DNA of 64,000 nucleotides, taken from positions 108,680,898-108,744,897 of the forward strand of contig NC_034409.1 in assembly GCF_002078875.1 (NCBI RefSeq), given 5' to 3'. The stretch's first letter is position 1. Each line of letters opens with the position of its first letter. Positions 1 through 10,907 of this stretch are shown piece after piece. The translations under genes and the position numbers were made by a program. The notes beneath the pieces are model-generated. The model saw only the letters and a list, made by a program, of their open reading frames with translations. It did not search any database and was not told the DNA's origin. The stretch comes from Numida meleagris (Eukaryota > Chordata > Aves > Galliformes > Numididae).

Positions 1-847
1 TAACATGTCAGTAACAGCAGCATTTCTATCTCATCTCTAATGGTAGCCAATGCAGCCTCCTGGTATGAGCTCCCTGAGCCAGTGGCTACCTGTGGCACAA
101 AATGACAGGTGGCAAAGTGCCCAATCTGATGCGTGAGGTTTCACAGTGGGTAGCTGTGCTGCTCTCAGAGCTGCTGCAGCTGAGCTCTGGCCAGCAGGGC
201 TCTGCCCCTCTGACCAAATTCCTCAGAGAGGAAGGAGCACATGGGAGGCCTCCCTACCCGCAAGCAGCTGTGGAATGAGGATGAAATCCAATGTTTACTC
301 TTTCTTCCGGAAACTATAGGAAATGCAGCGCTCGTGTACATTGCATAATTGTATTTGCAGTTGCAATAGAGAGAGCCCGAAGAGGATGCAGGGGGAGCAT
401 GGTGTGAGAAGCTTTGATGTTGTGAGAGGAGCAACTGTGCTAAGGGCTGCAAAAGTATTTAACTGCTTTGTTGGAGAACTGCTGTGATCTTTGCTTAAGG
501 GAATTTTTCTTCTGGTTTTTGAGCATCTTCAAAAAGTTGTTTGACCTTCAGTTAGTAGGTGCCAGCTAACCTGTGCTGCAATGCAGCGTCCTTAACACTT
601 GGAAGTAGATGAGGGTGGGAGCAGGCAAGATGTGCCTTGTGACTATGGTGAGGAGCTGGAAGTCAAGTTGGTTCCCAGCCTGCTGTGATCTGCTGCCTGT
701 TACAGCCTGTATGTGGTTGATTTATTGTTCTTTCAAGGGTGTTGCTCACCTGAAGGCCATCAGTTCTGAAGGCCATCTTCTCCACTGTTGTCACATCCAG
801 GAGTTTAGCTTGGTTTTGTACTGCTTGGACTTTGAGAGGTTGCGATG
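1..847. other. Unique non-coding sequence
   Basis: No recognisable gene or repeat family. The only structure I see is a 12-bp direct repeat, CTGAAGGCCATC, at 750-761 and 766-777. Short open frames on both strands have no family resemblance and no supporting splice context that I trust. Confidence 0.5.
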
Positions 848-1018
848 ATTAAGAATGGTGGAATATTGTAACAGACTGCCCAGATGGTGAAGTCACTGTC
901 CCTGAAGATGTACAAGAACTATGTAGATGTGGCACTGAGGAACATGGTTAGTGGGGATGGGTTGGTGGTTGGGCTAAGAGGTTATCTTAGTAGTCTTTTC
1001 CAACCTTAATGATTCTGT
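848..1018 (+). mobile_element. CR1 LINE 3' fragment, strongly diverged
   Basis: The stretch follows the CR1 3' terminal order seen in the other copies of this window: a gctgcccaga-like block, agtcactgtccctg, gatgtggcactgaggaacatgg, then ttttccaaccttaatgattctg at the end. It has many substitutions and small deletions and a short tail, so it is an old, 5'-truncated copy. It is the only CR1 I recognise in the first 22.9 kb. Only the end of the ORF and the 3' UTR are represented, so it can encode nothing. Confidence 0.85.
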
Positions 1019-4000
1019 ACCCAAGCTCTGTATTTTCGCCTAAACATCTCAAGAACACAAAAGTGCTACATTTGGTCAAACAGGTGCAGTATCAGTGGGA
1101 CTCCTAATTGTGGCACTACTCTACTTCAGTGATAACCTGACTCTCTGAAACAGCTCAGAAGCTGTTAATTGAGGAATCGACTGTTGAGCAGATCTTGCTA
1201 AGAACTTCTGTAATGCTGCAGCTGGAGCTGGGGATGGTGAAATCTCACTTCATGTTCAGAAAACCAAAGTGTTTTCTGGCAGTGGGTCTGTCTGAAATCT
1301 GTGTGGTCTTAGAAAGTGTGCGGATGTCAGGGTGATGTTCAGTTGCAGGTGCCTTGTGGGTTTTGTTTGGCCATTTTTGGTAGGCAGAATGACTAGGAGA
1401 AATGGGTCATTTCTGAGCATGGCAGGCGACATCTTGTCTTCTAGTAACTACGGTAGTCACAGCAGCAAAGCTACTGTTGCAGGTACTGAAATGTAGATGA
1501 GTATACTTACAGGGTTTCTTTGTTACAAGGAAAAAAAACTCCACCAAACTACAGTTGTCCTATGTAGAAGTTTCTTTTTTTGGAAATAATGTGTTTTAGT
1601 AGCTCTGCTGTATCTTAAAGCCTGCTCTGAAAAAGATACATGGGCCTTCCTGTAGGAAATAAGTTCAGACGGTGGCATTAAGTTTGAATAAGAAACTAAT
1701 TGCCTCTCAACTATCAAGTGCCAGGATGCATTCTTGCTCTCAGATGAAGCTGGCAGATGTGTTCTGTACCTACCGGATCTGGTAGGGAGGGAAAAAAATA
1801 CTCACCTTAAGACTGTGTTTTTTTCAGAAGCTTCTGCCCAGAGAGCCACATGTTGTTGCCAGGATGCCCCTCAACAGTGTGTGACTGCTTTGTATATTTT
1901 CAATATACCTTTGCTGCCTGCAAATTTATCCACTGGAACTTTCTGACTTCTTGGCTAAGGTTGAACATAGAATTCTGTGGCAGAGGAGCAGCATGTGGTA
2001 CCAAATAAGTGCACATCAATAAAAAAGTGCCTAGATAAGAGCAGGAAAGCTTATCCAAATATTCATTTGGGGGAGGACTGTAGATTAAGCTTTTTCTTTG
2101 CCACACCTCGGAGAGCCAAAACCATTGGGAAAACTGTTGATGAAATGTTGAGTTAGCTCTTTTTAAAGGACTGCTTTCAGAAAGCCAGTTAAGCAGGAGC
2201 AGCAAGGGTGCTGATGGATGTTCTGAATAGTGTAGTTCTGCAGTCAGACCAGAGTGGTCTTTCTCCTTGGAATCTCTTTACTTTCCCTAACTTCTTGGAT
2301 GCGGGGTTGTTTCTTTGGCAATTTTATATGTGCAATTTTATAGAATGTACTGGGGGGTGTTGTACATGTGGTAATAAAAATTGTTAGATTGCTTAGACAC
2401 CTTGATTTAAAAACAACACACCCACTTCATTGTGATGCTATTCAGGGAAATGATTCAGTGCAGTTTCGGTGGGTTTAAACAATGGCTTAGCGGCACACCT
2501 ATTTGGTAGAAAGCTGATTTCTAAATGGGATGCCTGTTTTCTGCAAGTCTCTACATAACTAACAGCCATACACTGAAACTTGGTAGTACCTACATCCTTC
2601 TGTTGAGAGCCTCCTTCTCTGCATGCTATTTTCCCATGCATTGAAGATTGCTGAGTGAATTGGATTTATTGAAATGATTTGTTGGATACCTCGAGTTTAA
2701 TTTTCAGAGCAGTTTCATCTTGCCATAAAGCATGCTTAGGAAAGAGTTGATCCGCATACAGCCTATAGTCACTCCATTTGAAACAGTACACTTGATTTTC
2801 TGCACACTTTGCATAGGTTGTGATAGCAATACTAGTTCATTTGTCTCTCTTTGTTCATGGCCTGTCTGAGTTGCAAATAGTAAGAATACACTACAGAGAG
2901 CTCATGGTCTTGAGTCCTGTGTGTGAACTTATATTCAGAAGCAGCAGAATTGATATGGTGAGTAGCAGTCTGTGGCCATAAAGATAGCATGAAGGTGTGC
3001 TCACAATCTGAGCTGTGGTGTGTCGATACAAAATCTCTAGCTGTAGTCTCTCAAATACAATACGAATTTTGATGGCTTTATTCCTGCCCACGTGCATCTC
3101 AGGCACACGCTTGAGTGTGACTGTTCAGTGGATGGGTACTGTACAAATGAGTCAGTTCCTGTTCCCTTGGCTGAAGCTTCGTTAGGAGTTCTCAAAAAAG
3201 TATTTCAGAATGTGGATGTGGTCAACATAGTCATTTTCCAGGCATCTTAAAGGAAACCCACATCAACTGTGAAAAGTGAACTTTGAACTCCCCTGTCCTG
3301 CCACTAACAGACCTAGAGCTGTGCTGGGTGGTATTGCTCTTTTGCTTTGTTTTACATTTTCACTTACAGGTTGTGCTTCTTGCACTCATGTGCTTAGCAA
3401 TTTTTCAGAAGAATTTCCAGTGATGCTTCTGTGTATGACTGACTCAGTGCTCCATGGTGGTATGTCAGCTAGATAAGTAATTAAAAGCCACTTCTGACAA
3501 ATTTGAAGCCACATCTAATTGTTCAGCGTGTGTTTATGTAATGCCAAAAGTGTTTAAACCCACTAGGATCTGAAGAGTTATTTCCCTGTTGTTATTGCAA
3601 AATGTAGTATGAAACACTTCACTCCCACTGTACCTCCTAGGATTTAATACATAGTTTTAACAGAGCAAGTTCTTTTAAAGGCAGCAACTATTAAAATGTA
3701 TTTTTTCTTTTGAGATGTCAGATGGATTATTTTCACTGGAACTGCTTGTCCTTTACTCTGAACCTTTGCCTATTTTGAATGGCTTCATTTTAAACAACTT
3801 TCTCGTCTGACTAATGCAGTGGATTTCTTGTACATGTAGTACTTGCAGTTGTGTACATCATGCAAGATATGAATATACCAAGATCTAGCTCTAGAGTTAT
3901 CTCAAAAAAAGACTTTCAGTACACTTCCTCCAGTGGTTGACATGTGGAACTCTACTATTGAGTTGTTATCTTGTGCTGATGTTTGTATTCGTGTAGGTGA

Positions 4001-7000
4001 TTGCATTTTCCCAGTCGGTTACCCAGTGATGTTGCATGAGGCATTCTGCCAACAAAACAAAGAAACTTCCTCTGAGAGCCTTTCAAAGGCTACTAGAGTG
4101 GCATGGTGAATCAAATAGGTCTGTAAGTGCCAATGTCCTCTTCCTTTAGGAGAAAATGCTACTATGCAGATAATAGGAAAATGTTTTGAATGTGTTGGAG
4201 TGCAAGTCCCAGGTCTCATATCTGGAAAGTGTTATCCATAATTTGAAAAGTAGTAAGCAAATGACTCTGAGACTGAAAGTGCTTTTTGACAGGCCACAGC
4301 AAAGAGATTGTTTCATGCCTTATTTCACATGTTCACAGCAGTACTTGTGAATCTGTTATGGATGGAGAAAGGAAGAGGAGAAATAAGACTTGAGCTGAAG
4401 TTGATTGTGCCATTAGCAGACATACAATAGAGAGTCAAGAATACCCATCTTCCTTGCTGCTTACCAAAAATGTTTATGTATGTTTTTTGATTTGGGGATT
4501 TTCCCCATCATCTTTAGAAAACTGAGGATTAATGGCACTGGCAATCTGATAATTATGCATAGGTTATTGCAGTGCATTTCAAAATATCAGGTACATTTAA
4601 AACTTACTGGGTGGGTTATCAGGACGATTTTGTTTGTCAGTTTTTGGGTTTTGGTTTTTTAATTTTGCTTTAACAGTTAGAAATGTATACTGCTGTTATA
4701 CTATGACATCTTTTTATTCTCTTGATGTTGATATGAAGAATAAAAATATAGTGAGATCTGAATTTTAATATGGCCATATGTAAGTTGTCTTGCTGTCATC
4801 TTGACCTGTAATAGGAGGTTGGCGCTAATTTTTTTTGCTTCAGGAGATTAAATTTAATTGCAGTAAAATATCCGACACATTCTTCTGTTCTACAGTTTAT
4901 CTTGCAGTGAATTTAACGTTGCTTTGTTTACTCAGATAACCTTGCTTTTAGATAACTACTTTACTCTGAGTGAATATGGAAATCTCTATTTGTTTTCTGT
5001 ACTGAATACAAAGATTGTCACTGACTTTTAAATGTACAAAATGTGTATGTATATACTTATGTCAGTATGTCTTGCAGCTGTAGAGAGATGGAGGCCTCAC
5101 TCATGGAGCTGTCTCTGCTCTGAATTGAAATCCTCTCTTAGTAATACTGATGGGAATGCACACATGAAGTGGTTGGTCCTTATCCTCTGCTTTCAAATCC
5201 ATATTTACTCTTATGTTGCTTCAGAGCTTTCTGTGCTTTTCAAGTGCTTATAGCATTCCCAGTGGGATGTTTGTTTCATTGTCCTCACTGCCCTGCTTGG
5301 ACACTAAAACACTGGCGCATTCTCTGCCATCATCTTTATTTTGCTATTACCAAGGATAGAAAATGAGGGAACTTTCGGATAGAATGTTATTGAGTTAGAG
5401 CAGGCCTGGCTCAAAAAGGCTTTTTTGTTTACTTTAGAGTTCCATAGACAATGCAGATATGCTTTGAATATGTTAAAAATACTTGGAATGAAAAAGCAAA
5501 CAATTCTGCAGAACTCATAAAAACCTCTCCCAGATGGAACACCTAGAATTTGTTCATGCTCTCTGTGATGGTATTCTTGGAAGTAAGGATACATAATAAG
5601 ATCTTATTTTAAATCCAAATATTGAACTGCTGAGTTTAGCAGTATCTAATGAGTGTGCATTGCAGTAAGTCAGGTGGGATGAAGTAGGTCAAGTATAGCC
5701 TACATTTCTATAACATAGCCTGTAGTCACAGTCTGTTTTGAGTTTTTCCTAAGTGCGTGTTAGGAACCAGGAATAATGATTTAGCAGAGCTCTTGATGAG
5801 TGAAGTTAGAAACTGAAGTTATTTGTATGTATAGTCTCACCCACACTTGCAGTGGTGTTTATTTGGACCAGGTTAGGAGTCCTCATGAGAAGCTCCAATA
5901 AGAACTGTTCTTGTAATGCAGTGCTTGTAATTCCCAAAACAGCTTTTCATATCGCAGAATGAATTAACTCATTGTCTGCCATTGCACTTCTTAGTGTTGG
6001 AGTGTTAATCTCAGTTTTTCATTCATATATATTGCTTAATATGTGAGCATGCAATTTAGAACTTGATCTTGGCATTGCCCTCTGTTCTGTCATAACCAGA
6101 ATCTAACAGGAGTCAAATATTTAATCTTGTATGTTGCTGATATTTCATACTACTAAGGATGTCACTTCAAGAGCCCTTTTTTAAATACCCCAGGATATCC
6201 TAGTTCTCGTTCATTCTTCAGTGTTGTCAATTCCTCACCACCATCTCTGCCTACCTTGAATAAATTTGTCGTCTTCATTGTAAGGTCCCCTTAACCAACA
6301 ATATATTGCTTCCTATTTGTCTGAGTTACTTGCAGGACTATATGTAGTATTCCTATAGTTCTGGAAGTCTGTCATCTCAAGAGAGCTACTTGGTTATTTC
6401 CAGCTATATTTTACACACAGCCTTTAGCTATTTTTTCTTGTTTTTGCTGGAGGTGATCTAAAGTGGTTTATGCTATGGCAAAACTGGAAGATAATCTTGG
6501 CAAGATTCTGAGTGAATAAAACAGCCTGGAGATTGCATCTACTGTAGGAGAAGATGATTCTCCAGCTGGTCTCTCTTTTTTTTCTGTTTCATGGCAGTTA
6601 GATCACTCAGACAAAACGTTATATCCACAAGTTCACTCTCCTCTTCCAAGTTCTGAATTTCCCATTCTGAGAAAGGGATAAAGTAAAAGTTGAATCCCCA
6701 GTGTCTCTGCCTCTTATTATGATGTGGTCATATATACTTTTTGACCTATTAAGTTTGTGGCTTTATGGTTTTTCTTCAGTATCCCATTCAGCTCCGTTTC
6801 CTAGTGTCGGGTTGCTAAACTATGCCAGAGTTGTCATTGCATGTCACAAGTAACCTTTAATTTATCAGCAGTAATAGTAGCATTGTCAGCATCTCTTGCC
6901 TCCTTGAGACCTATTCTGGACTTTCTTGCCTTTTTACCTTAATTATTGTGACTCTTTTTAGAAGCTTCCTGATTAGCAATCAGTATGTACAGAATGCTTT

Positions 7001-9320
7001 TGCACTAATGGAAGCAGCCACTTATTTGCTGACCTCTTCATTATTTTTATGATGCCAAGCATGAGAGGTCGTTCTGGCTTTAACTCGCATGTGTTACTCA
7101 AATGTTAATCACATCATTAAATAACTCAACTGATTGCCCTCATAGTACAGTCTCAGATCCAAACAGATCCTTCTGTTTAACTACATAGAGAAGTTAAAGT
7201 AGTGCTGACATCCATCTCTTCCCCTGCCAGTGTGCTTATCTGTCTGTTTACCTAATCTCGTCAGTCCAGTGCAAGTGTGTATTTATGTAGAGGGATCTTC
7301 ATTAATATAGTTGTTTCAGTAGATGCAGCCTTCCTGTTTCCCTATGGAGCCTCTGTCTGTATTTTAAAATTCCCCTGCTGTTAACTTCTAAAACTAGAGC
7401 TGGGATTTCTACTACCGCGTGCCTGGGAATACTAACTTAATGTAAGAAACTTAGTATCTTTGGAAGCATTTATTGCCTTCACTGCTACATCCCTTCCGAC
7501 CTGTGACTGCTTATGCCTTCATTCAAGTTAAACATGGAATATTGCACATGGAGAGCTGTGCGAGTTTGTGTTTGTAAGCTGTTACTTGCTTATGTATGTT
7601 ACTTGGAGCAGATTTAATGCTGGTAAATGTATTGACTTTTATTCTGCAGAACCAGTCCTTGTTTTGCGTAGCTTCTTAGTACATTGTACCTGTTACTCTT
7701 CTGTGATGCATACTTACGTTTGCCATCTATGGTCTAAAGGAAGCAGTCACATGACCTATGCGGTAGACATGTATATTAAGGTCTCTGAGGCGTAGTAGCA
7801 TGCTGTTGTTGTGCGATAATCTTCATGAACGATAGTGTGCCCCCGACTTTCACATTTCTTTCGTAAAGATTTTATTAACACTAAAAAACTGTGATTGTTT
7901 TTATTGTTGTGATGGGCTTGGTATTGTAAACAGGTCAGAGAACACTTTCTATTCAGAACAGCAGTTGTTGAGAATGCTTATTGTTCAGAAGAGCATTCAC
8001 TCCAGAATTGCTGGAGACCTTAACTGGATACATCTGTGCTGTAATCTGGGAGCAATGCTCTGATTTCCAGCCTTCTGAGTTCTTTAATGTTCCCTGGTAT
8101 TCTTTGTTCATGTCTGTTTTTTTTTAACACTGTCTGTCTGAGATGATTGGGTTATTTGTTGAAGCACAGACTTCACATTTTCTAAACATATATGTGGGTA
8201 AAATAGCACTCAACCCTTCCTGGTGCATTGTGTAACTTGCCTCCTGTGTTTCCAGGAAAAAAGCTTGCTGTTGCGTAAGGTAACAGGTGTGAAATTTTGT
8301 GTGGACTTGTTCTCTTTTTCATTTAAGTAGGCTTGTTTTAGCACTTACTAGGGGAAAGGACAGTGACTGTCTTGGGGAGAAAGTGAGTCCCTGTGAGTCA
8401 TAAGGCATGATGGTGCCCGAACTATGTCTACAGTCCAGCTTCCTCATCTTAGAGGCTCACAACTAATTGGACTGGAATTCTTATCTAAGCAGTCATTGTA
8501 TTCTCTTTCCCAAGCCTAGCCTGGTCTGGCTGGGGGACAGAGTTGTCTTTCCTGTAGAATAACAAGGTGATCGGAAACAGTTTAAGTTGATTTAAAGCAT
8601 AAATATGGTAAACTTCATGTTGCAGCTGGCTGAAAACGTTGGGGGAGCTACCTCCTCCTCTGGTTGAGTTTATCTGACAGTAAGGTAATTAGGAGGAGAG
8701 GGTGGGTAAAGAATTCATATTCACCAGCCTCCTACTGTTTATTAGGGTGTGATGCAGAAGCAGGTGGCTTTGTCGCGTCATCTCCATAATTGAATAATCA
8801 AGTGCCTTTATTGCAAAGTTCAAGTGACACATGAACAGTGTTGTTCTCCTGAAGTAAGTACTAACTGCACTTGGAAGAGTAATTAACTTTAAAATAGGTC
8901 CTTGAGGACTACGCAGAGGGATTGTACTGTCAGAGCTGGGAATTTAATCTTAGAAATTGTTGCCATTCAGAAACTTGTCTCATCCCCGGTGTGCTTTCAC
9001 TAATTCACTGGGCTGCCATTTCAGAGCGGTATTTTCTTCCCCTGGTGTTCTGTGTGCAGAGGTATCTGCCTTGAATAAATGACAGTGGAATGAAAGACGA
9101 AGCCCCCTATTTTCCCCTAGGACTGCATGCCAGGCACGCTTGAACCACATGGTAGCATAAATTGAATTGCATAGTGGGGACATTGATGGCTGGACTCTCA
9201 AAATCTGACTGTGCTGTATGGCTATTGGCTGTAGGGGAGAGACTTGTCTGGATAAATTCTGCCACCATCAGAGTTCTGTACTAGTTGGCCTTTTTAAATC
9301 TCAGCTGAATCATATCTATC
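1019..9320. other. Long unique stretch, T-rich on the + strand
   Basis: About 8.3 kb without a repeat family or coding region I can support. By eye T exceeds A on the + strand in most of it, with many short T runs. Open frames are below 110 codons, mutually overlapping on opposite strands and not protein-like. Isolated donor-like sites occur (for example around 1787-1800 on the minus strand), but I could not pair them with convincing exons. It may be intronic. Confidence 0.5.
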
Positions 9321-9324
9321 AGCA

Positions 9325-9334
9325 CTAAAAATAG
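9325..9334 (+). promoter_or_regulatory. MEF2-type box CTAAAAATAG
   Basis: The ten bases match the published MEF2 consensus YTA(W)4TAR exactly. A single match of this length can occur by chance in AT-rich DNA. It is listed because it lies about 1.4 kb upstream of the candidate TATA promoter at 10761. Function is inferred only. Confidence 0.3.
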
Positions 9335-9570
9335 TGTGTTGTACTTAACCTGTTTAGTTTCTACTCATGTTTCAGTTGGATTGCTAGTCAGATTGTTAAT
9401 ATGTGGCGTGCTGGGGGTGTGCTTTTGCAAGGTGCATGCTTGCTGTAAAAATATTTAAGTGAGCTAACGATCTGATCAAGTAATTGTCTGACACTGTTGA
9501 ATCTCGCTTAGCATCTCTACTAAAACAACAGCGATGTGCTGTGAGCACCAGCTATTTGCCTTTTAATGGC

Positions 9571-9860
9571 TGGGCGGGCCTCTCCCATACAAACAGTACA
9601 CCCTGATGTACGCCCGGCATACGCATGCATGGTGCGTCTGGCAAACGCATGGAGCAGACACGGGGGCTGCACACAGTCTGACTCACACCTTGCGTAGGTC
9701 TGGCTTAGGGATATGAGCTCAGGGGGGCACAGGTTGGTGGGGGGGAGGGTTTGTTTTTCACTTTCCTATCCCGATGTTTTCCCGCTTTAGCAATCTCCTG
9801 TGTTGCGAGCATGCCTTATTCTGAGAGATGCCGGGTTTGTGTCCACACGGGCAGTGCGAG
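9571..9860. promoter_or_regulatory. Small CpG-dense patch with GGGCGGG box
   Basis: CpG dinucleotides are sparse in the surrounding kilobases but clustered here. I count about seven between 9571 and 9665 and several more to 9860. A GC box (GGGCGGG, 9572-9578) opens the patch, and the word ACGCATG occurs at 9621 and 9645. A G-rich run follows at about 9737-9748. The patch is shorter than a typical CpG island, but it could be an unmethylated regulatory segment or a TATA-less promoter. No exon is evident in it. Confidence 0.35.
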
Positions 9861-10097
9861 CTGCTGGTGCTTCTGTAATGCTGCATCTGCTGTTGGTGTG
9901 CAGAGAGCTGCCTTCTGCACTTCTCATGAGGAGCTGAGCTGAAATCCTCTGGCAAGCTGTCTGTCTGACACTCTGCCGAAACAGAGCCCTCGTGGGCAGT
10001 GTTTGCTGCTTTTACATTAACTTAATGCTCATAACTTATTCACCAAATTGCAATTTAAATTCGGTTTTCCCTATTATTACCATCCGGTGGACAGTTC

Positions 10098-10132
10098 TAA
10101 GTACTTATGCCCCAGTACATTGTAAGTACTTA
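10098..10132. promoter_or_regulatory. Paired 10-bp palindromes TAAGTACTTA
   Basis: The perfect palindrome TAAGTACTTA occurs at 10098-10107 and again at 10123-10132, a spacing of 25 bp. Each copy contains the NK-class homeodomain core TAAGTA on both strands. Two exact copies so close are unlikely by chance, and the pair lies about 630 bp upstream of the candidate TATA box. Binding by an NK-type factor is inference. The second copy also resembles a splice donor (GTAAGT) on either strand. Confidence 0.35.
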
Positions 10133-10729
10133 CCAACAGTATCTGGTAACTGCATGCTGCTTAGGATGATGCTGTCGTGCAAGTGATACAGACATTATGA
10201 AGAAGATCATTCCTTCTTACTATACAAGTAGCTTAGGAACCTTAATTCACTCTTATACGCTTCCATAGCAGCTTTATGCCTCTTCAAAAGTATAGGCTTA
10301 GATATTCCATTAACTTCAGTGGGCACTTCATATAAAGCTGATTTTATTTATGTCTGTATGACTGACTATTTTGTATTCATCTGTTCTTTTCTAGCATATT
10401 TATTTACATCCAGCTCTTTACAGCATCCTCTATGGGTTTTACAATGAAGCCAGTTTGTCTACTTATGTGAAATATTTCAAAGATTGTCCATAAAAATCAA
10501 CTCAGAAATAGGTCCTGGTTAAAGGTAACTGTGTTTTAATTGCTGATAAATGCAGCTTTAAAAACAAGCTCGTTACTTGGCCTCTGAGAATGCAAGTGGC
10601 TTTGCCTCTAGGAAGCTGTTTTAGGGGACTGTGCCAACTCTATACCTCCCTAGGCTTGCTCATACTAGTATTCTCTGGTGGAGCAATTCAAAAAATGTCT
10701 TGGGCAGGGTTTTCGTAAATGCGCTCAGC

Positions 10730-10796
10730 CCAATCAGAAGCTTCAGTTAATGGAGCGAGGTATAAATAGTGCAGAGAGTCAAGTGACCATCAGCTG
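10730..10796 (+). promoter_or_regulatory. Candidate core promoter: CCAAT and TATA boxes with E-box
   Basis: A CCAAT box (10730-10734, in GCCCAATCAG) is followed 30 bp later by TATAAATAG (10761-10769), a strong TATA box. Transcription would start near 10790, where an E-box, CAGCTG, lies at 10791-10796. Spacing and order match textbook RNA polymerase II promoters. The next ATG (10803) opens a 34-codon frame. No LTR boundaries are visible around it, so I favour a host promoter over a solo LTR. No transcript evidence is available here. Confidence 0.4.
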
Positions 10797-10802
10797 GTCT
10801 GA

Positions 10803-10907
10803 ATGAGTTTGACCAATACAGTCACAGGGTCTGAGGTATGCAGGATCTGGGATCGCTGGAAACATGCTTTGCTGCAGAGAGATCCTGGCTCTGGTGTAAT
10901 TAGGTAA
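10803..10907 (+). other. Short ORF / possible first coding exon after the TATA box
   Basis: The first ATG after the TATA box (10803) opens a frame of 34 codons beginning MSLTNTVTGSEVCR and ending at a TAA. The stop overlaps a donor-like AG|GTAACT at about 10902-10903, so splicing there would remove it and let the frame continue. The peptide is mixed polar and not low-complexity, but I do not recognise it. An open run of this length after a given ATG happens by chance fairly often. The argument rests on its position between a promoter and a donor. Confidence 0.2.
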
